Assembly (NCBI RefSeq): GCF_024323335.1
Contig: NC_066582.1
Coordinates: forward strand, 91,198,944-91,262,943
Origin: Lathyrus oleraceus
Taxonomy: Eukaryota; Streptophyta; Magnoliopsida; Fabales; Fabaceae
Direction of reading: 5' to 3'
Length of the DNA: 64,000 nt
A program made the position numbers and the translations under genes. Shown piece after piece: positions 1 to 11,035 of the stretch. Every line of letters starts with the position of its first letter. The stretch's first letter is position 1. The notes beneath the pieces were generated by a model. That model saw nothing but the letters and a program-made list of their open reading frames with translations. It had not been told where the DNA came from and did no database searches.

Positions 1-404
1 TCTCCCTAAATAATTTCTTTCTAAAAATACTTCCTTTCCATTTGAAGAAATTATTTTCGTTACTCTTTCTGGATTTGGAGAATCTTCATCAGAGTCTTTG
101 TTATCTCGGAGTTTCTGTGTCAGAAGGAGATTGCGTTGAGATTACATCAGAGCTTCTAAGAGTACTGGTCTTCTAGATCATCAGAACTAAGTCCAGTGGA
201 TTTTTAGAGCTTCTGGTTCTTTCTACTATCTTGTTTTTCTCAGAATCAAAACTTCTAGAGCGCACTTCTTCTTCAGATGCTTCTTATCTTCTAGTACTTT
301 GTATCTGATCAGAGTTTGTATCTGATAAAATGATCAGATTCCTTTGTTGCTGTTCAGAGTCCTGCACACTTAGAGAATTTTCGTTAGGGTGCCATTTTTG
401 GTTT
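1..404. other. Non-coding flank, possible Ty1/copia remnant
   Basis: No credible gene. The stretch is AT-rich and repeats short pieces such as CAGAGCTTCT, TCAGAAC and ATCTGAT. This texture is common in LTR and leader regions of legume Ty1/copia (SIRE/Maximus-like) elements. It is continuous with 2146 onward once the solo LTR at 410-2140 and one copy of its target duplication are removed. The copia assignment is a guess from composition; no reverse transcriptase or integrase piece is present to confirm it. Confidence 0.3.
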
Positions 405-509
405 CATCCTATAACACCCCAAAATTTGCCCTCCTCATTCATGCATTCATTTAGCATTTCATATTGCATTTCATCATGTCAATCAGAATTAGATCCAAGA
501 AACTTTTTT

Positions 510-518
510 AAAAAAAAG

Positions 519-567
<49 letters not shown>

Positions 568-592
568 ATAATAATAATAATAAAATAATAAA
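510..592 (+). repeat. Poly(A) tract followed by (AAT)n microsatellite
   Basis: About 56 A residues, interrupted by one G at 518, run into AAT repeats. The tract lies inside the U3 part of the solo LTR. The long poly-lysine and poly-phenylalanine reading frames across it are artefacts of the homopolymer. It is about 100 bp upstream of the TATA box and could act as a nucleosome-poor promoter element, but nothing beyond composition supports that. Confidence 0.9.
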
Positions 593-662
593 TAAAATAT
601 AACAAAAAAAATTTGAACTTGGGTCTCTCTCATTTGAGCCCACAAAGCCATGAAATTGAGTG

Positions 663-670
663 TATAAATA
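663..670 (+). promoter_or_regulatory. TATA box of the solo LTR
   Basis: TATAAATA in the context GTGTATAAATACC. It is the best TATA match in the LTR and lies 253 bp from its 5' end, which places the U3/R boundary near 695. Confidence 0.6.
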
Positions 671-1668
671 CCAAGGCTTCACTTGAGAAAAAGGAGGAGA
701 AGAAAAATACTCTGAGGTTTCCTTGGAACAAAACCCTGAGGAAAAAGATAGTGAGAGAAGAGTTAACAAAGTTCAGAGCAACCTCCAAACCCTGAAGGGA
801 ACTCAACTGCACAGAATCACATTTGCCTCACATAAACCCTAAAGGTTGTTTTGTAAACCTCACGGGTGCAACTCAATTTCAATCAAGCTCTCCAATCAGG
901 TTTGCCCTATATCCATCATCTTTATGCCTTTAATTTGAATGCTCTAAATGTATGAGGTATTATGGGTGAATTTGATACCCTTTTGATGCATGTGTTTGAC
1001 AAGAGGTTTAGGCCTCCTACCCTTGGTTGCTTTTTGTGAGCTTTTTTGTGAATTGAAAGAGCATGATTCATGTGGTTACATTTTGATTTGGGGGCAACTC
1101 TTGGTTACCCTATCTTGTTTCTCTAACCTGTTTGTTGAGTTTTATTTTGTGAGGGCTCACATGACTTTTGCAGGGATAACTTGCATGGTTTCCCACTTTA
1201 TTTGTGGGATACCCCCTGGAGGTTCATTCCGATTACCTGTACTGACTCACCTTTCTTTGATGGCATTAGCTTGGGAGATCCTTGTGTTTCTTACTCCTTT
1301 AATTGCTGTTACTTCGGATCTTTATCCGTGTGGTACTTTTACCTCTTTTCCGCATTTTATCGTTTTCTTCGCTGGAAGACCTCGATAGGAGGCATTTGTT
1401 TTCTTTTGTTTATTTACTTCTGAGCCCCTTGTTGGCACATTTACTTTATACATGTTTGTTTTGTATGTGTTCGTATCCCTGCAGGTAGCGCGGTTCCTTC
1501 GTCAAGGACTGCCTTTTTGCCCTTGAGCATCCCAAACCCTAAAACCCAAAGCAACACGTTAACTCCTTCTACTACAGGCGAGTAAGTCTCCAAAGGTTGA
1601 GCATCCGGTAGATTGCGTAGTGACGTCGTTCGTCCAAAACCCAATCCATAACCCCATAGTTAGCCGAA

Positions 1669-1929
1669 CTACGTTTTGCTCTGATTCTCAGGCCAGATGA
1701 TATACGTAGGCATAAGACGCGATGTCTCAGCGAGCACACATCCCCCCAACCCATAGGTCAGCCGAGCTACGAAGACTTTGATTCTCATATTCAGATGAGA
1801 TACGTATGCAGTGGATGCGACATCCGCGCGAGTCATTTTCATTTAACCCTTTTTTTTGGTAAACAGCACAAGATAAACTCACACCCTTTAGACAAGAACT
1901 ACAAAAGTGGATCCCGTAGAGTACTACGG
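1669..1929 (+). other. U5 stem-loop block of the solo LTR
   Basis: Three small inverted repeats match the positions of similar ones in the Ogre LTRs. CTACGT (1669-1674) pairs with ACGTAG (1704-1709). A second, weaker copy is CTACG (1767-1771) with CGTAT (1803-1807). CCGTAG (1914-1919) pairs with CTACGG (1924-1929) around the loop AGTA. The last is followed by the block GGGGTGCTAATACCTTCCC, found in related form in all Ogre LTRs here. The AGTA hairpin ends 211 bp before the LTR end, exactly as in Ogre copy B. A conserved RNA structure is inferred; pairing was checked by eye only. Confidence 0.5.
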
Positions 1930-2145
1930 ATGCGTAGGGGTGCTAATACCTTCCCTTCGCATAACCGACTCCCGAACCCAAGATTTGGTTACGAGACCCC
2001 GTCTTGTCCTTTCCTTTTTCAGGTTTACTTCGAGCGTTTCCTTTCCCTCCTTTGGGATGCATAACGCACGGTGGCGACTCTTCTGTCATTTTCTTTCGCC
2101 GGTTGTTTTTTTCGCGCACTGTATTTTTCAAGTTACGACACATCC

Positions 2146-2659
2146 TTTGTTATCATCAAAATCCTGGAATTATATTGTAGAACAAATTTTGTTCTTACAA
2201 TAAGAAGTCCCTTTCTCTTGGATTAGGCAATAATAGAATAAGATAAATATGGGTACACAAGAAATACATGACATTCACATAAGGTGGTCCCACTAGTGAT
2301 GGGAAGTATTGATGGGTATTTTTCAATTACTTTAGATATTGTGGTAGGGTGGGTCACTAATGGGCCGAAACAAATGATATCCACATGACTTTAGATTATG
2401 ACGTAACAATCCATAGTATCTTAAACATGATGCCTATAATATAAAAGTAGGTTAAGGAGAATACATGATTGTCTATAATCTCTCAAGCACGAGTGTTGCA
2501 TTGAGAATCGGAAATCAGGCTATTAGGTTAACTTGACTCGCAAAACCAAATGTTACCACCGATATTTAATTTATCGAAGGGAAGGGGAAATGATCAAACA
2601 ACCCATAAATATGCAATGCAAAATAGTGAAATAAAGATATGGAAGGTTCATGGGGTTGT
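2146..2659. other. Non-coding flank with a 24-bp palindrome
   Basis: Continuation of the flank left of the solo LTR. A near-perfect palindrome occupies 2176-2199: TGTAGAACAAA, two T, then TTGTTCTTACA, possibly the terminus of an old element. From 2200 to 2659 I find no open frame, no known element end and no repeat, only unassigned AT-rich sequence up to the Ogre LTR start at 2660. Confidence 0.4.
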
Positions 2660-4359
2660 TGTAAGACCCTAATTTTGACCCTAATATCCCTCATGCTATC
2701 TCATCATTTGCATTGGCTTTGGGATCACACCTTGGTATCCTCCTTACCCCTCATTCATTGGGTTTGTATTTGGAGAGATCACCAAGAAATTTTTATTGTA
2801 TCATACTTTTTTTTTCATTATTTACTAACCAAAATGCCAAAAATATGTCTATATATAGTTTGTTACATTTGTAGGTAGTGTATGTGTTCACCCATGCTCC
2901 ATCAAGTTCATATATAGGGTTTAAGACCCTTAATGCAAGGAGATGAATCAACATATGGTTTACATTGGTTATAGATATCATATATGGATCCCCATGGTCT
3001 TCACATATCATTTTTATCAAGAAAACATCAATAGTTTGAAGCTTTTTTTCCTTGGAAGCCCTAATTCATCTGGGTATCTTGTGTGACTTCCTCAACAAGT
3101 TTCTTCAACCTTTGATAAAATATATCAAGGGATACTTCATATTACATAAATTTAAACATATACGATCTTCCATGAGTCCCAAATATCAAGAGAGTGTCAA
3201 GTTTTTAAGATGGTTCATGGTGGTTGACAAGAAAAAGTCAACTGGTCAAAACTAGGGTTTCCCTAGACCCTATATTCTACACGTTTTGTCATATGAAAAT
3301 GTCTACAAGAGAATCGTTACTCCTTATGACATTAAAAACAACTTTCATGTTAAATTAAAGAGCTATTTTTGCTTGGAAATTAATTTTTATGGTGAGAGAT
3401 TATAGGTTATTTTGTTTGAACCCTAATTCGGAGGTCAACTTCCAAGGACCATAACTTGCTCAATTTTTATGATATTAAAGCCATTCAAGTTTCATGATCA
3501 AATTCAAGATATCCTTTTAAATTTTTATATTTTGAAGAAGTTCAAATTCAACTTTCAAATGCATGTGCCAAGAGGAAACATTATAGGTCATTTTGGGCCA
3601 TTACCATTGAACAAGTGATTTTCCTCAACTTCTAAAATACATAACGCCTCCATTCCAAATCCAAATGAAGTCCAATTTATGAGAAAATTAAATAGGTTTG
3701 AAATATATACAAATTTTATGAAGGAACTGTTTCCATTTGAAGTCCATAGCAAAAGTTATTCAAGGTGGAACAAGTGAACATTTGACTTGGTACTTAGAAA
3801 ATTTTCAAATATGTTTGATTTTCCAAACTTCCACCTCAAACTTCATCATGATCCAAGTTTCAAATGGAAAAGTGTTAAACATGAAAGTTGTTCCCCTTGA
3901 TCTCACCTTTCCTAAAATTCTATGAGCATCCTTTTTGGATCAAAATTGAGGGACTTGCGCATGGCTCCTTTGTTGGGTTTGTTTTGGAAAGATTTGGATT
4001 CAAATGATCATTCTTCTTTGCATGCTTCCATATGATGACTTCAGTACACTTTGTGCACTAATTGGATATGGATTGCATCACTATTTAGGCCCAAAACATT
4101 TCCCATGCATCCATGTAACTTGGTTTCCAATTTTGGCAAAGTTTCAAGTGGTGCAAAAATCAATTCCATTGAATTTCTTGAGGATTTCTTCGAAATCGAG
4201 TTTGAATTTCACTTTCTGTTTTGAAGTTCAAACTCCAAGAATGCATTCCCTTTTCCATCTAAATTGATTACTGCAAGCAAGAGGAGGTAGAATCAAACGA
4301 ATATAGATCAATATCAAGCTAAATTGAAGCTACTCGAAGGTGAAATCTCATAAACTTCT
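2660..4359 (+). mobile_element. Ogre LTR copy A, 5' part only, cut by copy B
   Basis: Starts TGTAAGACCCTAATTTTGAC and aligns with the first part of LTR copy B (4360 onward): the same opening block, the same 'CTTGG.ATxCTCCTTACCCCTC' region and a shared 'TTTGAATTTCACT' region near 4200. The sequence stops abruptly at 4359, where copy B begins, so the rest of this LTR should lie beyond the right end of the window. Relative to copy B it lacks the segment holding the TATA box. No coding sequence. Confidence 0.8.
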
Positions 4360-5860
4360 TGTAAGACCCCAATTTTGACCCTAAGATCCCTCATGTAACT
4401 TTATCATAGGAATTAGCATGGGATCATACCTTGGCATTCTCCTTACCCCTCCTTCATTAGGTTTGTTCTGCGAGATATCACCAAGTACTTTGTGATTGTA
4501 TAATACTTGTATTTTATCATTTCAGCAACCAAAATACCCAAAATATGTCTTTGTATTTGCCTAACTCTTTTGTAAGAAAGGCATGATCCCATTGATTCAT
4601 CAAGTTCACATCTAGGGTGTGATACCCTCATGAACAAAGAGCACAACCAAGAATTGATCCAAGAATGGTTATGTGCATCATATATGATTCCAATGTTCTC
4701 TACATGTTATATTGATCAAGTTTTCTTCAAGAGTTTGAGGGTGATTTGCATTGGAAACCCTAGTTTGACTAGGTATCTTGAGCAACTTCTCCAACAAGCT
4801 ATCTCACCAATTGATCAAATTTCTCAAGGGACACTTGAAAATTCATCATCTTATGCATGAACCAAGTAATTCAAGAGAATTGGAAGTTTGCAAGTTGGTT
4901 GATGGTGGTTGACCAGGTGAATTCATCTGATCAAACTTGGTCTCCCTAGACCCTATCTCCTACAATTTTAACCATATGAAAATGATTCCAAGAGAAACCC
5001 TACTCTAAATTACATTCCAACACAACTTTCATGTTGAGACCTAGAGCTAATTTTTCTTGGAAAATCATTTTCTATGTTGAAACATTATATGTCATTTTGT
5101 CTAAACCCTAATTTGAAAGACAAGTTCCCAAGGCCATAACTTTCTCAATTTTTAAGAGATGAAAGGTTTCCAAGTTGCAAAATCAAATTCAATGTGTCTA
5201 CTTAAACTTTTATGTTTGGAGTGGGAGCTAATTCAACTTTTTTGAGCATGTGATATGAGGTTACATTATAAGTCACTTTTGAGCTATACCATTGATCAAG
5301 TGATTTTTCCAAACTTCAGAAATGCATAACTCTATCATTTCAAATCCAAATGACATGAAATTTGTTACCATTTTGAAGGTCTTTGAAATATATACAACTT
5401 GGTTGAAGACATGTTTCTCATTTGAAGATCATATAAAAAGTTAAGCAAGGTGGAACATTGAGACATATGGCTTGACACTTAGAAATATTTTGATATGTCA
5501 AAAATTTCCAAACATCCACCTCAAATTTCTTCAAGTTACAAACTCCAAATGGAAGAGTATTGAACATGAAAGTTATTCCTCTCAATCTCACCTTTTCAAA
5601 GAGCTCAAATTCATCCATTTTGGACAAGGAATGCATAGGCTGCGCATGGCATGAACATGGTGTCATCACTTGGCAAGGATCAAACTTCAAATCCTCATAT
5701 ACACTTTCCTTGCAACCCAAGCTGAATTCAGACTATCTCACACTCATTTGTGGACTTAGGGAAATGATTTTATGGGCCTATGCGCGCCCATGGACCCATG
5801 CATCATCAATACCAAATTTTGAAAGTGGATTTCAAGTGTGCAAAAAGTAATGGTTTCAGC

Positions 5861-5870
5861 TATAAGTAGA
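5861..5870 (+). promoter_or_regulatory. TATA box of Ogre LTR copy B
   Basis: TATAAGTAGA, about 1.5 kb into the LTR, followed by a CA-rich stretch (CTCAGCATTTCACACACATTC) typical of a transcript start. This marks the U3/R boundary near 5890-5900. The same segment is deleted in LTR copy A. Confidence 0.55.
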
Positions 5871-6148
5871 GGCTCATATGCTCAGCATTTCACACACATT
5901 CGCGCAAGCTTTGATCCCCTACCTCTAACCCTCACATTGCAAAGGATAATCCTGAAAAATTCAATTGAATTTGAGTTTGAATTTCCACTGTTTTGAAATT
6001 CAAAACTCCAGGGATCCACAACCTTTTGAGCATTTAATCCTTCTTCTGCAAGCATTCGGAGTGAGATAAAGCACGAGCAAGAGCAAGATTAGTTGAATCC
6101 AGACCTCCATTGAAGGTATTTTTCAGAAGTCCTACCAATGTATTGATT

Positions 6149-6318
6149 CTATTGATTCTTTGGTTGTCTGAAGTCCTACCAATGTAGGCAAGAAGATTGA
6201 GTTGGTTGGAGGCCAAATCAAAGCAACTCAGTTCTATTGATTCTTTGGTTGTCTGAAGTCCTACCAATGTAGGCAAGAAGATTGAGTTGCTTGGAGGCTA
6301 AATTGAAGCAACTCAGTT
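6149..6318 (+). repeat. 85-bp tandem duplication in LTR copy B
   Basis: Two adjacent copies with an 85-bp period (6149-6233 and 6234-6318), both containing GTCTGAAGTCCTACCAATG and GGCAAGAAGATTGAGTTG, differing at a few bases. A partial third copy of GAAGTCCTACCAATGTA precedes them near 6126. It lies just downstream of the presumed transcript start. Confidence 0.85.
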
Positions 6319-6426
6319 CATGTACCTCAAATTTCAACTCCATGTATCTCTCAATATACTTGGAGTTAGAGTGAATTGAGTCTAGATTCGAACTCAGTGC
6401 CATTTTTACTTTGAAATCATGTCCTT

Positions 6427-6780
6427 CACTACGCCAAATAAGGGAAAAGAGGGCGCTTTTTTTGGCCTATAACAGCGCTTTAAAGCGCCCTCTAATCTGG
6501 CGCTGGTATAGGTAAAGACAGTGCTTTTTTTCCTGGTGAAAGCGCTCTCTAAAGTGGCTCTTTAAGCCCTTTAAGGGCCACTTTAGAGGGCGCTTTTTAA
6601 AGAAAGCGCCCTATAAAGTGGAAACTTTTAAGGGTTTAGAGGGCGCTTTTACTGGAAAGAGCCCTCTAAAGTGGAAACTTTTAAGGGTTTAGAGGGCGCT
6701 TTTACTGGAAAGCGCCCTCTAAAGTGGAAATTTAAAGGGTTTAGAGGGCGCTTATTTTGGAAAGCGCCCTCTAAAGTTGG
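6427..6780. repeat. Left subterminal repeat region of the CACTA element
   Basis: Contains about five inverted pairs of the kind AGAGGGCGCTTT ... AAAGCGCCCTCTAAAG, separated by short loops such as TACTGG, with GTGGAAACTTTTAAGGGTTT between them. In En/Spm such subterminal motifs bind the TNPA protein. Here each unit is itself a hairpin of 9-12 bp, so the end can fold into a row of hairpins. Confidence 0.85.
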
Positions 6781-7016
6781 TGGTTATTTAAATTTTTTTT
6801 TTAAAAAGTGCTATATTTTTTTATTTATTTTAGACAACCTGTATATTGAAGCAGTACACCTAAAACTGTATAATTTGAAGCCCTTTTTCACACATTGCAT
6901 TCATCAAGCCTTATAGACAACAATCCATACATATACAACAATCCACTGATATATAATCGTTTAACTTCTAAAGATTCTAAATATACAACCAATTCATAAC
7001 TTAAAAAAAAATAAAA

Positions 7017-7229
7017 CTAAGTAGCAAAAGCATCTCTGAGATGTATGTTTTTTTTGCTAGCCGCAGTCTTCTTAGCAACAACCTCTTTTTGTTCAATATC
7101 AATAGCATGAACCTAAAATATCATAAAATTAGTTAGGTGAAGTATAAGATCAAGAATTAACATTTTCTATGCATAAATATCATATAATTGTGTTTATACC
7201 TTTTTTTTTGATGCAACTGACTCAATTTG
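7017..7229 (-). other. Possible C-terminal exons of the CACTA transposase
   Basis: Downstream of the transposase frame (minus strand) two small open segments carry good splice sites. The first is 7229-7200, preceded by TTATTACAG and followed by GTATAAAC. The second is 7112-7017, preceded by GATATTTTAG and ended by TAG. Spliced, they stay in one frame and would encode a short lysine-rich tail. In CACTA genes the TNP2 frame is often followed by small 3' exons, but I recognise no domain here, and the link to the main frame requires a frameshift or stop to be bypassed at 7298. Confidence 0.3.
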
Positions 7230-7297
7230 CTGTAATAAAAGCCATTTTACCTGTAATAAAGAAAATAATTAAAATCATTTGACCTGTACCTTTTTCA

Positions 7298-10164
7298 CTA
7301 AGTTCTCTTTCTTTTCTTAGTTGGAATATGTTCTACATGTCTCTTAACAACACAGACGGTTGGATTGATCCAAATACCCTCATTATGATCATTTCTAATA
7401 TATGAATCATTTGATATAATATTCTCATCTTGATCATTTCTGGTTAACGATTCAATCTCAACATCAATATCACCTTGATCTCCAGTGTTTTCATAAATTA
7501 CTTTGTTGGAAAAAAGAAATATAGACCATTTCGTACTTTTCGGATCATTGACATAGAACACTTGTCTAGCTTGAGAGGCTAGAATAAAAGACTCATCATT
7601 GTATCCCACCCTATTAAGATCCACTTGCAAACATCCTGACTTATCCATTCGAATGCTGTTATTATTTTCAACCCACTTGCAACCAAATATAGGAATCTGA
7701 AACTTCTCATAATCAAACACCCAAATGCGCTCGATAACACCAAAATACGACAGATTTGCAAATTTGGGGTTTAAGTCCTTCACACTTGATATGTGCATTG
7801 CTTCAGCTACCACGGTGACACCACTATTCTGCATAGTACTTTTATCATCTTGTTCTTTGGTATAAAATGTGTATCCATTAATCGCGTATGCGCTATAAGA
7901 AAAAACATGGAAACTTGGACCATATGCTAAGCATCTCAACATTTCTGTTATTGAAGCGGGATCTGAATAATACTTTGAATAAATATGATCCTTAAACCAA
8001 GGTATAAAACATCGATTGTGCTCTCGTACTATCTAATTTTCATTTCTATTGGGATTTAAACCTCGGAGAACATCCTTGTGAATTTTAACATACGGCTCAA
8101 CCTCATTCTCATTGTGCAGAACATACAAATGCACTTGATCCCGTTCAACCCTTGATACTGCCACGATTTTATTTCCAATTATATTTTTTCCTTCTTTCTT
8201 TTCGACAAGCTGAGACTTGGGGAGTCCGATTGACTGAACATTAGACAAATATTCAGTACAAAACTCAATCGCTTCTTCAACAATGTATCTTTCAACCATA
8301 CAACCTTCTAGTCGACTTCGGTTCTTCACGTACCCTTTTAATATTTTCATATAACGTTCAACAGGGTACATCCATCTCATATAAGCTGGTCCACACAATT
8401 GTGTCTCTTTCACAAGATGAACAACTAGATGTACCATTATGTCAAAAAATTATGGAGGAAAAAACATTTCAAGCTCACACAAAGTAATAACGATTTCTTT
8501 TTGCAACATTGGTAAGATCGCAGGATCGATCACCTTACTGCAAATTGACTTGAAGAAAGAACACAACTTAGTTATAGAGCTTCTTACTTTTTCTAGAAGA
8601 ATAGAACGTATACCTATTGGGAGAAAATGTTCCATTATAACATGGCAATCATGGGTCTTTAAACTCTTTAACTTGAGGTCTTTCATAGACACAAGTCTTC
8701 TAATATCTGAAGAGTACCCTTCTGGAACTTTAACTTCACTTAGAAACTTACACAATGTTTTTTTCTCCTTTCTAGATAGAGTATAAGCAGCAGGCGGTAG
8801 ATATGTTCGTTTTCCTTTCTTCAAGGGTCCTAATTCAGTTCTTATTCCCATCACTATCAAGTCCTTTCTTGCCTTAAGGCCATCCTTAGACTTTCCTTGT
8901 ATATTGAGTAACTTGCCAATAACACTTTCAAATACATTTTTTTCAATATGCATAACATCAAGAAAATGTCTCACATACAAGGACTTCCAATACGACAATT
9001 CAAAAAAAACTGACCTCTTCTTCCACCCACTTTTGACAAGTGTGTGGGCAAAAGGCTTGCCAAACTGAGTATCCAAATCTTTCACCTTTTCAAAAATTTG
9101 ATCACCCGTCAATATAGGTGGAGCTCTGCCTTGTTCTGTCTCTCCATTGAACGCCTTTCTCCATCCACGGTAGTGATGATTTGAATTTAAGAATCTCCGA
9201 TGACCGAGAAAGACATTCTTCTGACCAAACTCCAAGCGCTTCCAATCTGTTTTATCTTCACAAATAGGACACGCATATTGACCTTTTATGCTATACCCTG
9301 ATAGATTTCCGTATGCTGGAAAATCATTAATTGTGCCAAACAACATCGCCCTCAAGTTGAAACTTCCTTTCCTATATCCATCATAAACCTCCATTCCGTT
9401 CTCCCACAAAACATGCGTCTAAATCTCGGAATAACAGGAAAATACCACAAGACTTTTGCTGGAGACAACTTGTTCTTATATCGCAAGACACCGCATTTTG
9501 GACACTCATTTAACGATGCATACTCATTTCGAAACAAAACGCAATCGTTTGGACATGCATGTATCTTATCATAGCTCATGCCAATAAAGCAAAACATCTT
9601 TTTGGTCTCATATGTTCGATTGGGAAGAACATTATCCTCAGGAAGCATATCTTTCAAAAGGGCTAATAACTCTGTGAAACTTTTATCCGACCATCCATTG
9701 CCCGCCTTTAAGTTGTACAACTTTAATACCGCAGACAATCTTGTGAATTTAGTGAAACCATCATACAAAGGTTTCTCTGCATCACTTACCAACCTCTCAA
9801 ACATTTCGGGACAATCCTTAAGATCTCCTTCAAGTGCTTCTGCAATCTCTTCAACTCGATCACAATCGTATGTATCTGCGCCACTATAGTTTGAGGCATA
9901 GGTCGTACTATCCCCCGGTTCAACATTTTCGTTACTTTTCTCACCATGCAAATTCCAACATGTATAACTTCGATCAATTCCATGCCTCATTTGATGCGAT
10001 ACAAATTGAACTGCGTCAACCCGTTTCCCATAACAACAACCCAAGCAAGGACATATCATTCTACTGGGGTCTTCGACGTGCGCAACGGCAAACTTAACGA
10101 ATTCTGATACCCCATTATCGTACTCTCTCGACAATCGATTGGAAGACATCCATGTATTATCCAT
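7298..10164 (-). pseudogene. CACTA transposase (TNP2/TnpD type), broken
   Basis: Encodes the DDE transposase that cuts and moves CACTA elements by binding their ends in the nucleus. Reading from 10164 the domains come in normal order. A transposase-associated N-terminal domain with the CPCLGC cysteine motif and a CPKCG motif lies at 10164-9352. Part of the Transposase_21 core (INDFPAYGNLSGYS, ACPICED, LDVMHIEKN) lies at 9409-8450. A DUF4218-like segment (MVHLVVHLVKE, MYPVERYMK) lies at 8437-8033, and a DUF4216-like C-terminus (VIERIWVFDYEKFQIPIFGC) at 7942-7298. Breaks: near 9405-9412 the text jumps from the RFRRM region straight to the region before INDFPAYG, with a frame change. This drops the middle of the core, where the family normally has its SDG motif. 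In-frame stops follow at 8450-8452 (TAA) and 8033-8035 (TAG). Nonfunctional. Confidence 0.88.
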
Positions 10165-11035
10165 TACTAATTAGAATAAACAAAAAACAATTTCAGAAGA
10201 GAAACCAAAAATGGGATGAGACAAAACAATTTCGCTTTATTGAGTTAGTCTCTGTGCAGGGCATTCATGTCTCCAACAACAACCCAAAACCAAAACAATT
10301 TTGGTTTATTGGGTTAGTTTCTCAACATTTTCAGATATCTTTGACTTCAATAGCATGAGAATGTATGAACCATGCATTAAGCATTAGTGGTATGCACTAA
10401 TTTGTAGCATAGTTATATATCATCATATAGTTTTTACAAAAGATAAACATTGACTAGAAAATATATATGTAGAATTGTATAATGGTCTAACTGAAAGCTA
10501 ACAGAAGAATAGTCGACTCTAATTTACTCTATCAAATAACATCCATACCTAAACTTCTTAAGTTACTAGCTACGCTATGTATGCTAGAATAAATACACTC
10601 ATAAGCTGCATAGTGTACCTTTGATTGGTAGAAGGTGTTTTAGATATTGCTGCCTCCTTTTTCTACATCGAGAAACAAATGGAACAGTTGGTGAAATTTA
10701 ACCCATAATGCCTAGTCTCCATTGCTAGCATTGCAACACAATAATTATTGTTGAGAATACTCAATAAATGTATGAACCAAGAAAAATGAAACCAAAAATG
10801 AACAATAGAAACCAAGTAATATGAAGATTAGAAAAATACCTATGGTGTCAAAATCGAACAGCTAACAACGAATTAATAGAAGGAGGAAACGTCGTAGATC
10901 TAACAGAGGTGGAAGGAGAACGCCTTAGAAGTAGCGAAAATCGTAGCAGTGAGAACCCTAACGTGAAAAAGAACGAAAATAACAGAGAGTGAAATAACAA
11001 AACGCGTAGTATGTTATAATTTTAATGTTTACTCA
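10165..11035. other. CACTA region upstream of the transposase
   Basis: About 0.87 kb between the transposase start and the right subterminal repeats, so it would hold the promoter and 5' leader of the minus-strand gene. I see no convincing exon, no TNPA-like frame and no repeat, apart from a 27-bp direct echo around 10220-10250 and 10290-10320 (CAAAACAATTT.G.TTTATTG.GTTAGT). Confidence 0.45.

Larger units (their letters stand above)
410..2140 (+). mobile_element. Solo LTR of a Tat/Ogre-related Ty3/gypsy element
   Basis: A 1731-bp LTR standing alone. It is bounded by a perfect 5-bp direct repeat CATCC (405-409 and 2141-2145), the target duplication expected from integration. It begins TATAACACCCC and ends TTACGACA, so the 3' end has the usual CA but the 5' end reads TA where TG is normal. 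It contains a TATA box (663-670), U5 blocks shared with the Ogre LTRs of this window (see 1669-1929), and GGTGGCGACTC at 2070-2080. With one LTR, no internal region and an intact TSD, it is best explained by unequal recombination between the two LTRs of a former full element. It is much shorter than the 4.7-5.4 kb Ogre LTRs, so it is a different Tat family. Confidence 0.85.

Noticed and set aside
330..602. Open frames with long poly-Lys or poly-Phe across 510-592
   Set aside because: They exist only because of the A-tract and AAT microsatellite; no domain or conservation.
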